Source: Euglena gracilis (taxonomy: Eukaryota > Euglenida > Euglenophyceae > Euglenales). From it: DNA of 64,000 bases. The stretch is from positions 97,406,406-97,470,405 of the forward strand of contig CP154956.1 of assembly GCA_039621445.1 (NCBI GenBank). Reading direction: 5' to 3'. Positions 1 through 7,846 of the stretch are shown here, piece by piece. The notes below the pieces were generated by a model. It was not told where the DNA came from. It did no database searches and was given only the letters and a program-made list of their open reading frames with translations. Made by a program: the position numbers and the translations under genes. Position 1 is the first letter of the stretch. The number at the start of each line of letters is the position of its first letter.

Positions 1-2581
1 TGCGTCGGTCTGGATCATACGGTCTGGCATCTACCTCGGTGTATCCCCGAGGTATCCACTTCCTGTGGATATCCACATCGGTGGTCATCTGCTCCAGGAA
101 ATATATATATACTTCCAGGACGTAGGTAATCCACGCCCTGTGCCAGTATTGTTGGAGCAGAAATATTTTCTGCCGGTGCTGTTTCAGCACCTTCCGGTCT
201 TGCGTTCCGATCTGGGGTTTCCGGCACTGATGCAGGAGGAATCTCCTGGTCGGTGGGCTGCCGGCATTCTCGGCAGTCGGAGGCGGTTTTCCGCGCTCCC
301 CGAAACCCCAGAAGTCAACAATGTGGACTTCCTTGCAAAACCGGCATTCCAGTTTGTATCGTTGAGGGTAGGCGAGGTCCACGTCCAGTACCTTGAACAG
401 CATGCCATACATGCTGTCCAAGAATACTTGGAGGTTGTTTGTGAACATTACCGCAGCCTGCGCCTGGAGTTTCTCCGGCAGGGGGTAATATTTCCACTGG
501 ATTCCCAGTGCGCTGACGGAATACATGTGGTTGAAGATTTCCTTCAACTGTGCTACGAATGTTTCATCGTCTTCACATGTGTTCAAACAATCGATGTATG
601 TCAGACCGTTTCGGTCGGTGAAAATCCCAAAGTTCTGGCAGGGATATCCCAACCAGAACCAGAGTTCCCAGAAACCAGACATCTGGTCCAGGACCATTTC
701 ATCCGAATGAGGGTATCCCTCAAACGGATGAAGTTCGGTACTGTAGATGAATCGTTTGCAGTGATCGTGCATACGATCCTGCACCACTGCGAGCACCGCT
801 TCCGGTGGTCGGTGGATCACGTTGCCAGCACGCGTGTACTTTTCGAGATCCTGGTCGATTTTCGGCCAGATTTCATCCAAGTAATCGAACAGCTGGTCAG
901 CGTCGTAATCCTTCGTTTTCGAAGGTTCGGCAGCTTTTCCGCCTTTTCCTGCTGGGGGTCCGGCAGATTTTCCGCCTTTGCCTGGAGGTGGTCCAGCGGG
1001 TTTTCCGCCTTTCCCAGATGGGGCTTTCCCACCTTTCTCCTGGCCTTTACCTTTACCCTTACCCTTGCCTTTTCCTTTACCCTTGCCCTTCGTGTTGGAC
1101 AGCCATTCTATCGTCGCCCGATATGGGTCCCAATATTCCCAGTATTCTGGGTCTTCTTCTGTATACACAGGATAAGTCACGGATTCCGTGCTTGGTGTTC
1201 GAGCAAATTCCTGCTCAGCATCACCACGATTCGAGTAAACCGGTGCGACTGGGGATGGTCGGGTTTCCCGACGTGCCCGTTCTGCCGTCACGTCGGGCGC
1301 TGGCGGAGCTTCCTCCTCAGCGTCGACGCGCATCGCCGCGGGCGGATTTTCCGACCTCGGCGAGCGGCGTTGTGGCTGCGGCGTCAGATTTTCCGGGCCG
1401 CGGTCACGTTTGCCGGCGGCAGAGCTTGTGGGTCGTGCTGGTGGCGCTTCCGCCACAGCCACGTCCCGCTGTCGCGCTGGTTGACTTGACCGTGATGGAG
1501 CTGGGACTCCTGTGAGAGCCGACACAGCAGCATCATACTGCTGGCGCTCTTCCCGTGTCATTTCCGCCCGGGCAGGGTATCCCTGGCCAGCGGAAACAGG
1601 GGGGCGACGTGCGATTTGTCGTTGGATCGTCACAGCATATTCATACTGTTGACGGTCCTCCTCAGTCTCGAACGGCCGACCAGTCCACGGGTTAACGGGT
1701 TCATCCCGTGCCGGGGGAACTGGTGCCGCACGAGGCGCTGTCGCGGCTTCCCGCGGACGAGCGCTTCGGGCAGAGTCAGACGTCGGGGGAGGATTTCCCT
1801 CCGCAGGACGTCGTGGGATAGGGTCAGGTAGGGGTGGGTGGGGTTGAGGTGGATATACGTACTGATCCCGTGGCATTGGCGCCTGCTGGGGGTAATCCCC
1901 AGAGACGGTATACTGAGACACAGGCTCCTGCGCAGGATAATCCCGCCGGGGCACGCGCTCAGGGGATCGAAAAATACTTTCTTTTACACGTGGGTGTTCA
2001 CTCCGGACAGGTGCTTCCACCGTCTCTTCCTCGGGTAATCCGGGGGAGTGAGCACGAAAATGTGCAGTGTAAGTGCCAACAGGTGGTACCTGCCTGGCGA
2101 CCTGTGGCGGGACTTCCACGCCCAGGTCACGCATGGTAATGTCTGCCGCGAAACCCGACGCGTCCGGGTCGGTGTAATACACCAGACCGGTCATCGTCGC
2201 CTGGGCGCACATACACCACAGGGCTGGAGGGGTATTCGCGATGGTCAAAACTTTACGGCAGTGGTCATCCCACAATGCCTGTGTGAGTTGGTCTGGTGCC
2301 GGGTTTGCGCTCATACGCATAACCCGGTTCATCGTCTCCGCCGTGCGGTGGATCATCACACCCGCATACGGTGGGAGGCGACGAGAGCCTGATGGCTGAG
2401 ATGGCCGCGCTTCCGCGGGCATCTGGGTCATCCTGCTACTGCTGCTGGCTTCAGGGTTTCCCTGAGCCGCAGTCCGTGCAGGTGGCTGCGTACCGTATCG
2501 GTACGCATACTGGTCAGGTTGAGGGTGAGTGGTGGGGTGGTAAGGCGGTCCTCCGCCTGGCTCCCTTCCGCCGGGCAGCAT
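1..2581 (-). CDS. ORF3 of element A, unknown function, C-terminus off the window
   Basis: I do not recognise this protein. The minus strand stays open from 2656 to the window edge, over 850 codons. I chose the ATG at 2581 because the decayed copy in element C begins with a similar peptide (MLPG, then Gly/Pro). Order of regions: Pro/Gln-rich N-terminus; a conserved block around 2370-2130 (HRTAETMNRVMRM, then a Trp/Cys-rich stretch) shared with element B; a long Pro/Arg-rich linker; a (GK)n run plus GKGGK repeats (about 1090-920); and a C-terminal domain from about 915 with the hallmark FWLGYPCQNFG and later VDFWGFG. The same domain occurs in I (51071-51871) and, frameshifted, in B. It sits where env would be, but no signal peptide or membrane helix is visible. 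The Lys/Gly runs suggest nucleic-acid binding, which is inference. Confidence 0.75.
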   Translation of the reverse strand, partial: MLPGGREPGGGPPYHPTTHPQPDQYAYRYGTQPPARTAAQGNPEASSSSRMTQMPAEARPSQPSGSRRLPPYAGVMIHRTAETMNRVMRMSANPAPDQLTQALWDDHCRKVLTIANTPPALWCMCAQATMTGLVYYTDPDASGFAADITMRDLGVEVPPQVARQVPPVGTYTAHFRAHSPGLPEEETVEAPVRSEHPRVKESIFRSPERVPRRDYPAQEPVSQYTVSGDYPQQAPMPRDQYVYPPQPHPPLPDPIPRRPAEGNPPPTSDSARSARPREAATAPRAAPVPPARDEPVNPWTGRPFETEEDRQQYEYAVTIQRQIARRPPVSAGQGYPARAEMTREERQQYDAAVSALTGVPAPSRSSQPARQRDVAVAEAPPARPTSSAAGKRDRGPENLTPQPQRRSPRSENPPAAMRVDAEEEAPPAPDVTAERARRETRPSPVAPVYSNRGDAEQEFARTPSTESVTYPVYTEEDPEYWEYWDPYRATIEWLSNTKGKGKGKGKGKGKGKGQEKGGKAPSGKGGKPAGPPPGKGGKSAGPPAGKGGKAAEPSKTKDYDADQLFDYLDEIWPKIDQDLEKYTRAGNVIHRPPEAVLAVVQDRMHDHCKRFIYSTELHPFEGYPHSDEMVLDQMSGFWELWFWLGYPCQNFGIFTDRNGLTYIDCLNTCEDDETFVAQLKEIFNHMYSVSALGIQWKYYPLPEKLQAQAAVMFTNNLQVFLDSMYGMLFKVLDVDLAYPQRYKLECRFCKEVHIVDFWGFGERGKPPPTAENAGSPPTRRFLLHQCRKPQIGTQDRKVLKQHRQKIFLLQQYWHRAWITYVLEVYIYFLEQMTTDVDIHRKWIPRGYTEVDARPYDPDRR

Positions 2582-2672
2582 GATACAGCCCGGGGTCGGT
2601 ACGGTGGGATGTTTGGGTTGTTGGTTGTAAGGTGTGTGAGGGTAACCGCTTGAGTATTATTTGGTAAAAAGT

Positions 2673-2731
2673 CTGCGGAAAGAAAGAATGATAAGAATCA
2701 ATGATAAAAAGAAGAGAAAACAACATGGGTT
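2673..2731 (-). promoter_or_regulatory. Putative 3' splice acceptor ahead of ORF3 (element A)
   Basis: Between the integrase stop and the ORF3 ATG, the minus strand has a strongly pyrimidine-rich stretch ending CTTTCCGCAG, then ACTTTTTACC. Elements C (23329-23371) and F (47540-47564) have a similar tract with CAG in the same place. That suggests ORF3 is expressed from a spliced or trans-spliced message. No donor has been identified. Confidence 0.5.
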
Positions 2732-2743
2732 TCCCATGCGTTC

Positions 2744-4116
2744 TCAAAAACTTGTCATGGAAACATCAATGTTATGTTTCTTGTTCCACAGCTTCCAATC
2801 TTGCTGGACATACCCAACAAAACTGGTTGCTGGCTCCCAAGTGTCCTCCTCGGGCCCATACCCTTTCCAGCGGACCTTCCAAAGGTGCATACCTTTGTCG
2901 ATTTTGTGATCGATAATTTTATCGACTACAAAGTCGTCCGTCTCAGGTAATCTGGAACGGGGTTTGAAGTGCAAACACGGGATGGGTTTCCCATCCGGTG
3001 GCGACAGGTATGGTTTGAAGTCGTCCATATGAACGTCCTCAACACCATTCGGTAATGCAACCTTGTAACGCCCGCTGGTACCTAGTCTTTCTAGGATTTC
3101 ACAGGGGCCGAGCCAGAGGGGGTCCAGCTTGGAAGACTGCATGCGAGTACGGCTATTCCGTACCCACACGCGGTCACCGGGGCTGTAAACAGGTGACTTG
3201 AAATTCTGCAAAAACGATTTCCGTTTTGCTGCATGAATATCAGTGACGCGCTTCTGGACTGCAGAACGTAGATTTTCTACTTCCGCAAACCAGGTCTCGC
3301 AACTGACACTTGTTCGGGCGGGTCTCTCCGAAGGGACATCCCCTATGGCCGGAGGGTCCCGTCCGAAAACTAATTTATAGGGGGAGTGAGGTAAAACCAA
3401 CCCTGGTAGGGTATTGATATAAAACAAAGACCATGGTAGAACTGATATCCAGTTGCTGCGCGAGTCAGCCAGTGAAAGGCGAAGCATATTCACGACGGAT
3501 TTCACGGCTGCCTCGGCTCTACCATTGCCTTTGGGTCGGTATATAATGGAAAAATGTTGCTCGATTCCGAGTAAACCGCACAAAGTGGTGAAAAACCTTG
3601 AAGAAATCAAATGGTCTTGATCACTCACGATTTCATTCGGTAAACCCATCAAGCAAATACATTTCTCCAAAAATATAGTTGCCAAACTTTGGGCAGTCAA
3701 CCCTGACTTCTGGCATGGAATGGCTACAATGTACCCACTCAGCCTGCAGACGACAACAAAAACGTAATCGTAAATTTTGTCGTCTGTTCCTTTGCACGGT
3801 TCTAATTCCAGAAAATCCATGCAGAGGGATGTAAAAATGTCAGGGGGTACGGGAAAAAAGTCCATCGTACCAGGGGGGGTACCTCTGCGGGGTTTTACCG
3901 CTTGACAAATTTGACACCGTTGCGCTATTCGCAAACAGCGTGAGTAAAGCTCTTTCTCGCTCAGGGTTGTACAGTACCTGCGGCCCACCAACGAAAGAAG
4001 TTTGGGGGCCCCAGGGTGACCATGGTTGTGATAACACAAAATCACATCATCAACCAGGTCCTGGGGGATACAATATTTGTAACCCGATTCATTGCGAAAA
4101 ACCAACCGTAAAGGTG
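2744..4116 (-). CDS. Integrase, catalytic core and chromodomain (element A)
   Basis: This is the C-terminal part of pol. It has an HHCC-type zinc region (HxHPGAPK, then CQICQ), a DDE core (CMDFLE; SDQDHL; GRAEAAVKSV supplying the Glu) and a GPY/F-like segment (LDPLWLGPCEIL). It ends in a chromodomain (DDFVVDKIIDHK, then VRWKGYGPEEDTWEP). Chromodomain integrases of chromoviruses steer insertion to modified histones in known families. The stretch is open to its stop at 2744. It is separated from the upstream RNase H frame by a small indel near 4120, so the listed 5' boundary is a frameshift, not a start codon. Truncated relatives are in B, C and F. Confidence 0.93.
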
Positions 4117-4962
4117 AAAGAGTGTGTAATTGTCCAGCACTTCGCCATTACGAAGTCTGGTGACAATGGTGTCATACACCGGGTCACGACTATAATCCCA
4201 TTCGCGAAAGAACAGTGGAGAAGGGGACTCCGTGCGCGTAATACGCCGGGGCCCGGACGTGCTTCCACGTCGGCGCCTTCCTCGCACTGGTGCGACCAGG
4301 AATAGTTGTGAAACGGGAAAAGAATCCAAAAGATTATCCGCAGCGTCGTTTCGACGTGCGTAGTCGTCAGCTTCCTGACTTCCATGAAAAGTCGCGTCTC
4401 CCTCATCCGGGTTCCCAGGGTAATACCAAGGGGCCCGACTGAGCGGATCCGCTACTTTTTGTGTGTGACCAGGGGTATAGATAACCACAAGGTTGAATTG
4501 ACTCAAGAACTCATGCCATCTGCATCGCCTTCCGACCGATGACATGGCCTTGTTCAAATCCTCGGTGTACCAGTGTTGGAGACTCTCATGGTCGGTCTTG
4601 ACGAGGATCTGGACGAGGCTGCTGGCTACCCAGCTTCGGAATTTCTGGAGTATAAGCACGATTGCGTAGGTTTCCTTCTCGCGTATACTCCATTTGACTT
4701 GACCTTTTCCATCGTCGCCCTGTAACTTTCTGCTGAAGAAAGCCACAGGTCGGAGCTCATTCGCCGCATTATGCTGGCTAAGAACTCCGCCAACAGCGTA
4801 ATCGCTGCTGTCGACTTCCAACACGTATGGTTTGTACGGGTCCGCGATTTCGAGGACAACATTCTCCAAAAGCAAAACCTTGATTTTCTCAAGGGCCTCG
4901 CGCATTTGGTCATCCCAAATGACTTTGGTGTTGTCAACAGCCCGGTTTTTGAGCTGTTGGTG
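4042..4962 (-). CDS. RNase H and integrase N-terminal linker (element A pol segment)
   Basis: This is a reading-frame block of pol between two small indels. RNase H residues are visible: VDSSDYAVGG (Asp), REKETYA (Glu), TDHES (Asp), and TPGHTQKVADPLSRAP (His/Asp, the usual Ty3 RNase H end). A basic Arg-rich tether follows, leading into the integrase zinc region. Its upstream neighbour is RT, joined through a 1-nt loss near 4960; its downstream neighbour is the integrase core, frameshifted near 4120. Apart from these indels the catalytic residues look intact. The 5' edge is set by the frameshift, not by an initiation codon. Confidence 0.88.
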   Translation of the reverse strand, partial: HQQLKNRAVDNTKVIWDDQMREALEKIKVLLLENVVLEIADPYKPYVLEVDSSDYAVGGVLSQHNAANELRPVAFFSRKLQGDDGKGQVKWSIREKETYAIVLILQKFRSWVASSLVQILVKTDHESLQHWYTEDLNKAMSSVGRRCRWHEFLSQFNLVVIYTPGHTQKVADPLSRAPWYYPGNPDEGDATFHGSQEADDYARRNDAADNLLDSFPVSQLFLVAPVRGRRRRGSTSGPRRITRTESPSPLFFREWDYSRDPVYDTIVTRLRNGEVLDNYTLFHLYGWFFAMNRVTNIVSPRTWLMM

Positions 4963-7010
4963 AGGGGCACCGCGATTTTCGCGAAGTCCTTCATATAAAT
5001 CGCGTAGTATTGGGCTAATCCCAAAAATCCTTTGAGGTGAGTAATCGTTTTGATTACCTCAGGGGTCCATTTCTTAATGGCTTCGAGTTTACTCGGAGCG
5101 GCTTTCCGCTGTCCATTGCTGAGGATGTGCCCGCAAAATTTTATAAGAATCCGAAACAAATGCATTTTCGCGCCTTTCGCGAAAAGCACATGTTTTTGAA
5201 AAGCGGCTAATACCGCGCAAACATGGTGGAAGTGTGTGACGAGGATATCCTCGCTCGATTTTGCGGATGGTGGTGGTGTTCCCACCAGCACATCATCAAT
5301 GTACACAATGGCAAACGGTAAATCTCGTAGAACCCATTGTATCATGCGCTGAAACATGGCTGGGCCATTCTTAACACCCATGGGGAGTACCGTCCATTGG
5401 TACACACCCTTGGATGTCACGAATGCCGTGTATGGTTGGGAGTCAGGGTGTAAGTGCATTTGGTGAAAACCGTCCTCCAGATCGAAAATTGACCACAACC
5501 GGTTTTCCGATTGTTTGGTGATCAAATCCTCGATCAGGGGGAGCGGGAAGGGATCATCCCTTGTTTGGGAGTTCAGGTACCGGTAATCCAGCACCAGCCT
5601 CCATTTCTTCTGACCTGAGGGGTCTGGGGGTTTAGGAACAACAAATGCCTGGGATGTCCACTCGCTTTTCGAGGGTACAATCCACTTGCGCTGAATAAGC
5701 TTCTCAATCATTTCATTGAGAGCTTGTTCGCGTTCTCCCGAACAACGAAAAAATTTCCTGTGCATTGGCTTTGCTCCATCCTTAAGCTCGATCTTACAAA
5801 CACCGAACGGACCGCGTATCGCGGGGTCGATGTCGCACGCGTATACTGGATTTTCCAGCACACCGTGGAATTCGCGGGTAATCCGCGAACAGAATTCGGC
5901 TGATTTAGGATGCTGACCTGCACTCTCGATGACTGCGGAAACCGCCAGGGTATCCCTGGGGCTACCGAGCTTCCTCGGCACCGCGAATTCGGACATTCCG
6001 AATGCATCGAAGAAACAAACGCGAAAAATGATTTCTGTCAAGGGTGGTAATATTTTACCACAAAAATCCTCAAAAATCGGTACATTAGTGGGTAAATCCC
6101 ACCAATGAAAACATGCATACGATAGTTGGGTGAACCATTCCGCTTCCGGAATGATGGGTATGAGAATAACTCCACGGGCTTCATCCCGCAGAATTTTCTC
6201 AACCGCACATTCGATAAGTTTTGGGGGAGGGTGCATCCATAACACCGTATCACCCCAAAATTTATCAAATGCGTTGGAGTGTTGTGACCAATGACGTGGC
6301 AAACGGGCATGTGCATTGGATGAAAAGGCATCGATTTCCAATGCCAAATCAAAAGAATTTGCCAATGTCGCGATTTTGGAAAACCATCGTTCCAAAATGC
6401 GATATTGACCAAAATTGAAAGCATTCCATACGCGTTTCGCGTATTCATGCACCCGATTTTCGGGTTGAAGGGTAGAAACACAATGAATGGATCCACAAAC
6501 ATGCGGGCTGTCTTCCACTACCACAAGGGTTGATCCCAAGGGAGTTTGGACAGGTTGGGGGTTTCCCCATTCCGCATCAAATCCGTACCAAGGGTGATCG
6601 CGATTGTAATTAGGAATCGCGCTTTTCGCGGTTCCGAACAACGAGGCTAATCCGCGTTGTTGGAGTACTCGGTGTATCTCCGCGCATTGCGGGCTACAAC
6701 CAAGTGTATCATGGGTGGTGGATTCCGTTTTCGGAATTGCGATTAGTGTCGGATTTTGAACTAAACATCCACAATCGAAATCCGATTGGGTGGAAATTCT
6801 CCTGCAGTGCACACATTGGAAGGAAGTGTGATGGTGTGACGGGTGTGCGTGAAAGTGGGTGTCGATGGCATTAGCCGGTGAGTCTTGTACAGGTGTGCCT
6901 GGATTCGGCACAACTGGTGGGAAACGGAGTGGTGGTGTAGCTGGGCGACTACTCGACACCGTAATTACTTCAGGCCTTTGGGCTTTCGTCTTGTAACCCA
7001 GTGGAACGGC
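4626..7010 (-). CDS. Pol N-terminal module: cysteine motif, Dam-like domain and RT (element A)
   Basis: The frame is open from upstream of 6959; residue numbers count from there. A Ser/Pro-rich start leads to a cysteine motif (CVHC at 49-52, CGC at 63-65, then GCSPQC at 87-92 and a His). Residues about 200-290 resemble the Dam-like domain of DIRS elements (DAFSSN, LPRHWS, NAFDKFWGD, LWMHPPP), but the usual NPPF/DPPY motif reads HPPP, so methylation is unlikely. RT follows from about 380 (GPFGVCKIELKDG; WRLVLDYRYLNSQ; LPMGVKNGPAMFQ) with the catalytic YIDD at 553-556. The true RT frame is lost near 4960 by a 1-nt deletion, so the last ~110 codons are out of frame. Relative to protease the frame differs. 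In F this junction is continuous, so A has an indel here. Confidence 0.88.
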   Translation of the reverse strand, partial: AVPLGYKTKAQRPEVITVSSSRPATPPLRFPPVVPNPGTPVQDSPANAIDTHFHAHPSHHHTSFQCVHCRRISTQSDFDCGCLVQNPTLIAIPKTESTTHDTLGCSPQCAEIHRVLQQRGLASLFGTAKSAIPNYNRDHPWYGFDAEWGNPQPVQTPLGSTLVVVEDSPHVCGSIHCVSTLQPENRVHEYAKRVWNAFNFGQYRILERWFSKIATLANSFDLALEIDAFSSNAHARLPRHWSQHSNAFDKFWGDTVLWMHPPPKLIECAVEKILRDEARGVILIPIIPEAEWFTQLSYACFHWWDLPTNVPIFEDFCGKILPPLTEIIFRVCFFDAFGMSEFAVPRKLGSPRDTLAVSAVIESAGQHPKSAEFCSRITREFHGVLENPVYACDIDPAIRGPFGVCKIELKDGAKPMHRKFFRCSGEREQALNEMIEKLIQRKWIVPSKSEWTSQAFVVPKPPDPSGQKKWRLVLDYRYLNSQTRDDPFPLPLIEDLITKQSENRLWSIFDLEDGFHQMHLHPDSQPYTAFVTSKGVYQWTVLPMGVKNGPAMFQRMIQWVLRDLPFAIVYIDDVLVGTPPPSAKSSEDILVTHFHHVCAVLAAFQKHVLFAKGAKMHLFRILIKFCGHILSNGQRKAAPSKLEAIKKWTPEVIKTITHLKGFLGLAQYYAIYMKDFAKIAVPLTNSSKTGLLTTPKSFGMTKCARPLRKSRFCFWRMLSSKSRTRTNHTCWKSTAAITLLAEFLASIMRRMSSDLWLSSAESYRATMEKVKSNGVYARRKPTQSCLYSRNSEAG

Positions 7011-7843
7011 GGGGTACCGCTACTCGCTTGCCCTGCCTCATGTGGAACGCATGTTGGTGTGTCATTGGGCAGGGGGGAGGCTTTCTCCGTACCCCGGGTG
7101 TGGAAAACGGTTGTTGGTGTGGTGGGTAACGGTGTTGCCATTGTGGGAAAGGGTGTGGGCAAAGCGGTGGTCATCATAGTGGATGACAACGGTGATGGTG
7201 GTTTGGGTGTCAATGAAGTGGTGGGTGCTGTGCGCAAACCGTGGGAGTGGCAATCCACAACCAATCGGTACTGGCGTAAAAATGGGTATCCCAAAATTAC
7301 GTCAGACCCGTGAATTCCGGACTCGTAACCCCAAATATTGGTGAAATGTTGTACTTGTGGGGGTTGTGAGTGATGCTTCGGAATGATGGGCAAGAGTATC
7401 TCGAGCACACATCCCAAATCACCACCACACATGGGGGTGTTATCCGCGGTTGTAATTTTGATCGGTTTCTTGGCGCTTACCAAGAGCGGGGTCGGTATCA
7501 ACCCCAACCGAAAGAGCAGTGCAATGCGACAACCCGTGTCAATGAGAATTTTAACTTTAGTGGAGAAATTTTGGATGCGGATTTCCGCTTGGACGAGTAA
7601 TTCCATTGGTGGTACGCAAAGTGAAGGGTCTGGCGGAAATACGTTTGCATGCCAGCTCTCCCATGAACCCTTTCCTACTTTGCTCAGCATTCCGAGCGGA
7701 AATGTGGGGTGGTTGGTAGGGGACCCGAAATAATTCCGGGTACTGACCGTGAAGGCGGATGGGCAGGGGGGGTAAGGTTGATCAGGTCTTACCTCCATCT
7801 GTTCATCAGCCCAGAGGTCCGTGCCCTCGGACCTCGGGCTCCC
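6965..7843 (-). CDS. Retropepsin-like aspartic protease (element A), in frame after gag UAG
   Basis: The frame continues directly from gag across a single UAG (7844-7846) with no other stop until 6965. The catalytic motif is ILIDTGCRIALL near 7503, and the flap/C-terminal motif is SDVILGYPFL. A Pro/Thr-rich tail follows. There is no obvious independent initiation codon ahead of the conserved start; the first ATG is 45 nt past the stop, beyond the stem-loop. Expression as a Gag-Pro fusion by readthrough fits. The function expected from the family is processing of Gag and Pol inside the particle. The tail ends in a frame different from RT. Confidence 0.85.
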   Translation of the reverse strand, partial: GSPRSEGTDLWADEQMEVRPDQPYPPCPSAFTVSTRNYFGSPTNHPTFPLGMLSKVGKGSWESWHANVFPPDPSLCVPPMELLVQAEIRIQNFSTKVKILIDTGCRIALLFRLGLIPTPLLVSAKKPIKITTADNTPMCGGDLGCVLEILLPIIPKHHSQPPQVQHFTNIWGYESGIHGSDVILGYPFLRQYRLVVDCHSHGLRTAPTTSLTPKPPSPLSSTMMTTALPTPFPTMATPLPTTPTTVFHTRGTEKASPLPNDTPTCVPHEAGQASSGTPPFHWVTRRKPKGLK

Positions 7844-7846
7844 CTA
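7808..7846 (-). promoter_or_regulatory. Gag UAG readthrough stem-loop (element A)
   Basis: The gag stop UAG is followed by GGG and then a near-perfect hairpin: AGCCC plus GAGGTCCG paired with CGGACCTC plus GGGCT, with a 6-nt loop and one bulged T, 13 bp in all. The layout resembles gammaretroviral UAG readthrough signals. Equivalent structures occur at the same place in B, F and G. Confidence 0.7.

Noticed and set aside
65-1489. Plus-strand ORF of 474 codons
   Set aside because: It lies opposite the longer ORF3 frame of A, which has homologues in B and I. Its residues follow from the GC-rich complement.
6960-7100. Programmed frameshift between protease and RT
   Set aside because: The linker length differs by single bases between A, B, D and F, and F reads straight through, so random indels explain it.
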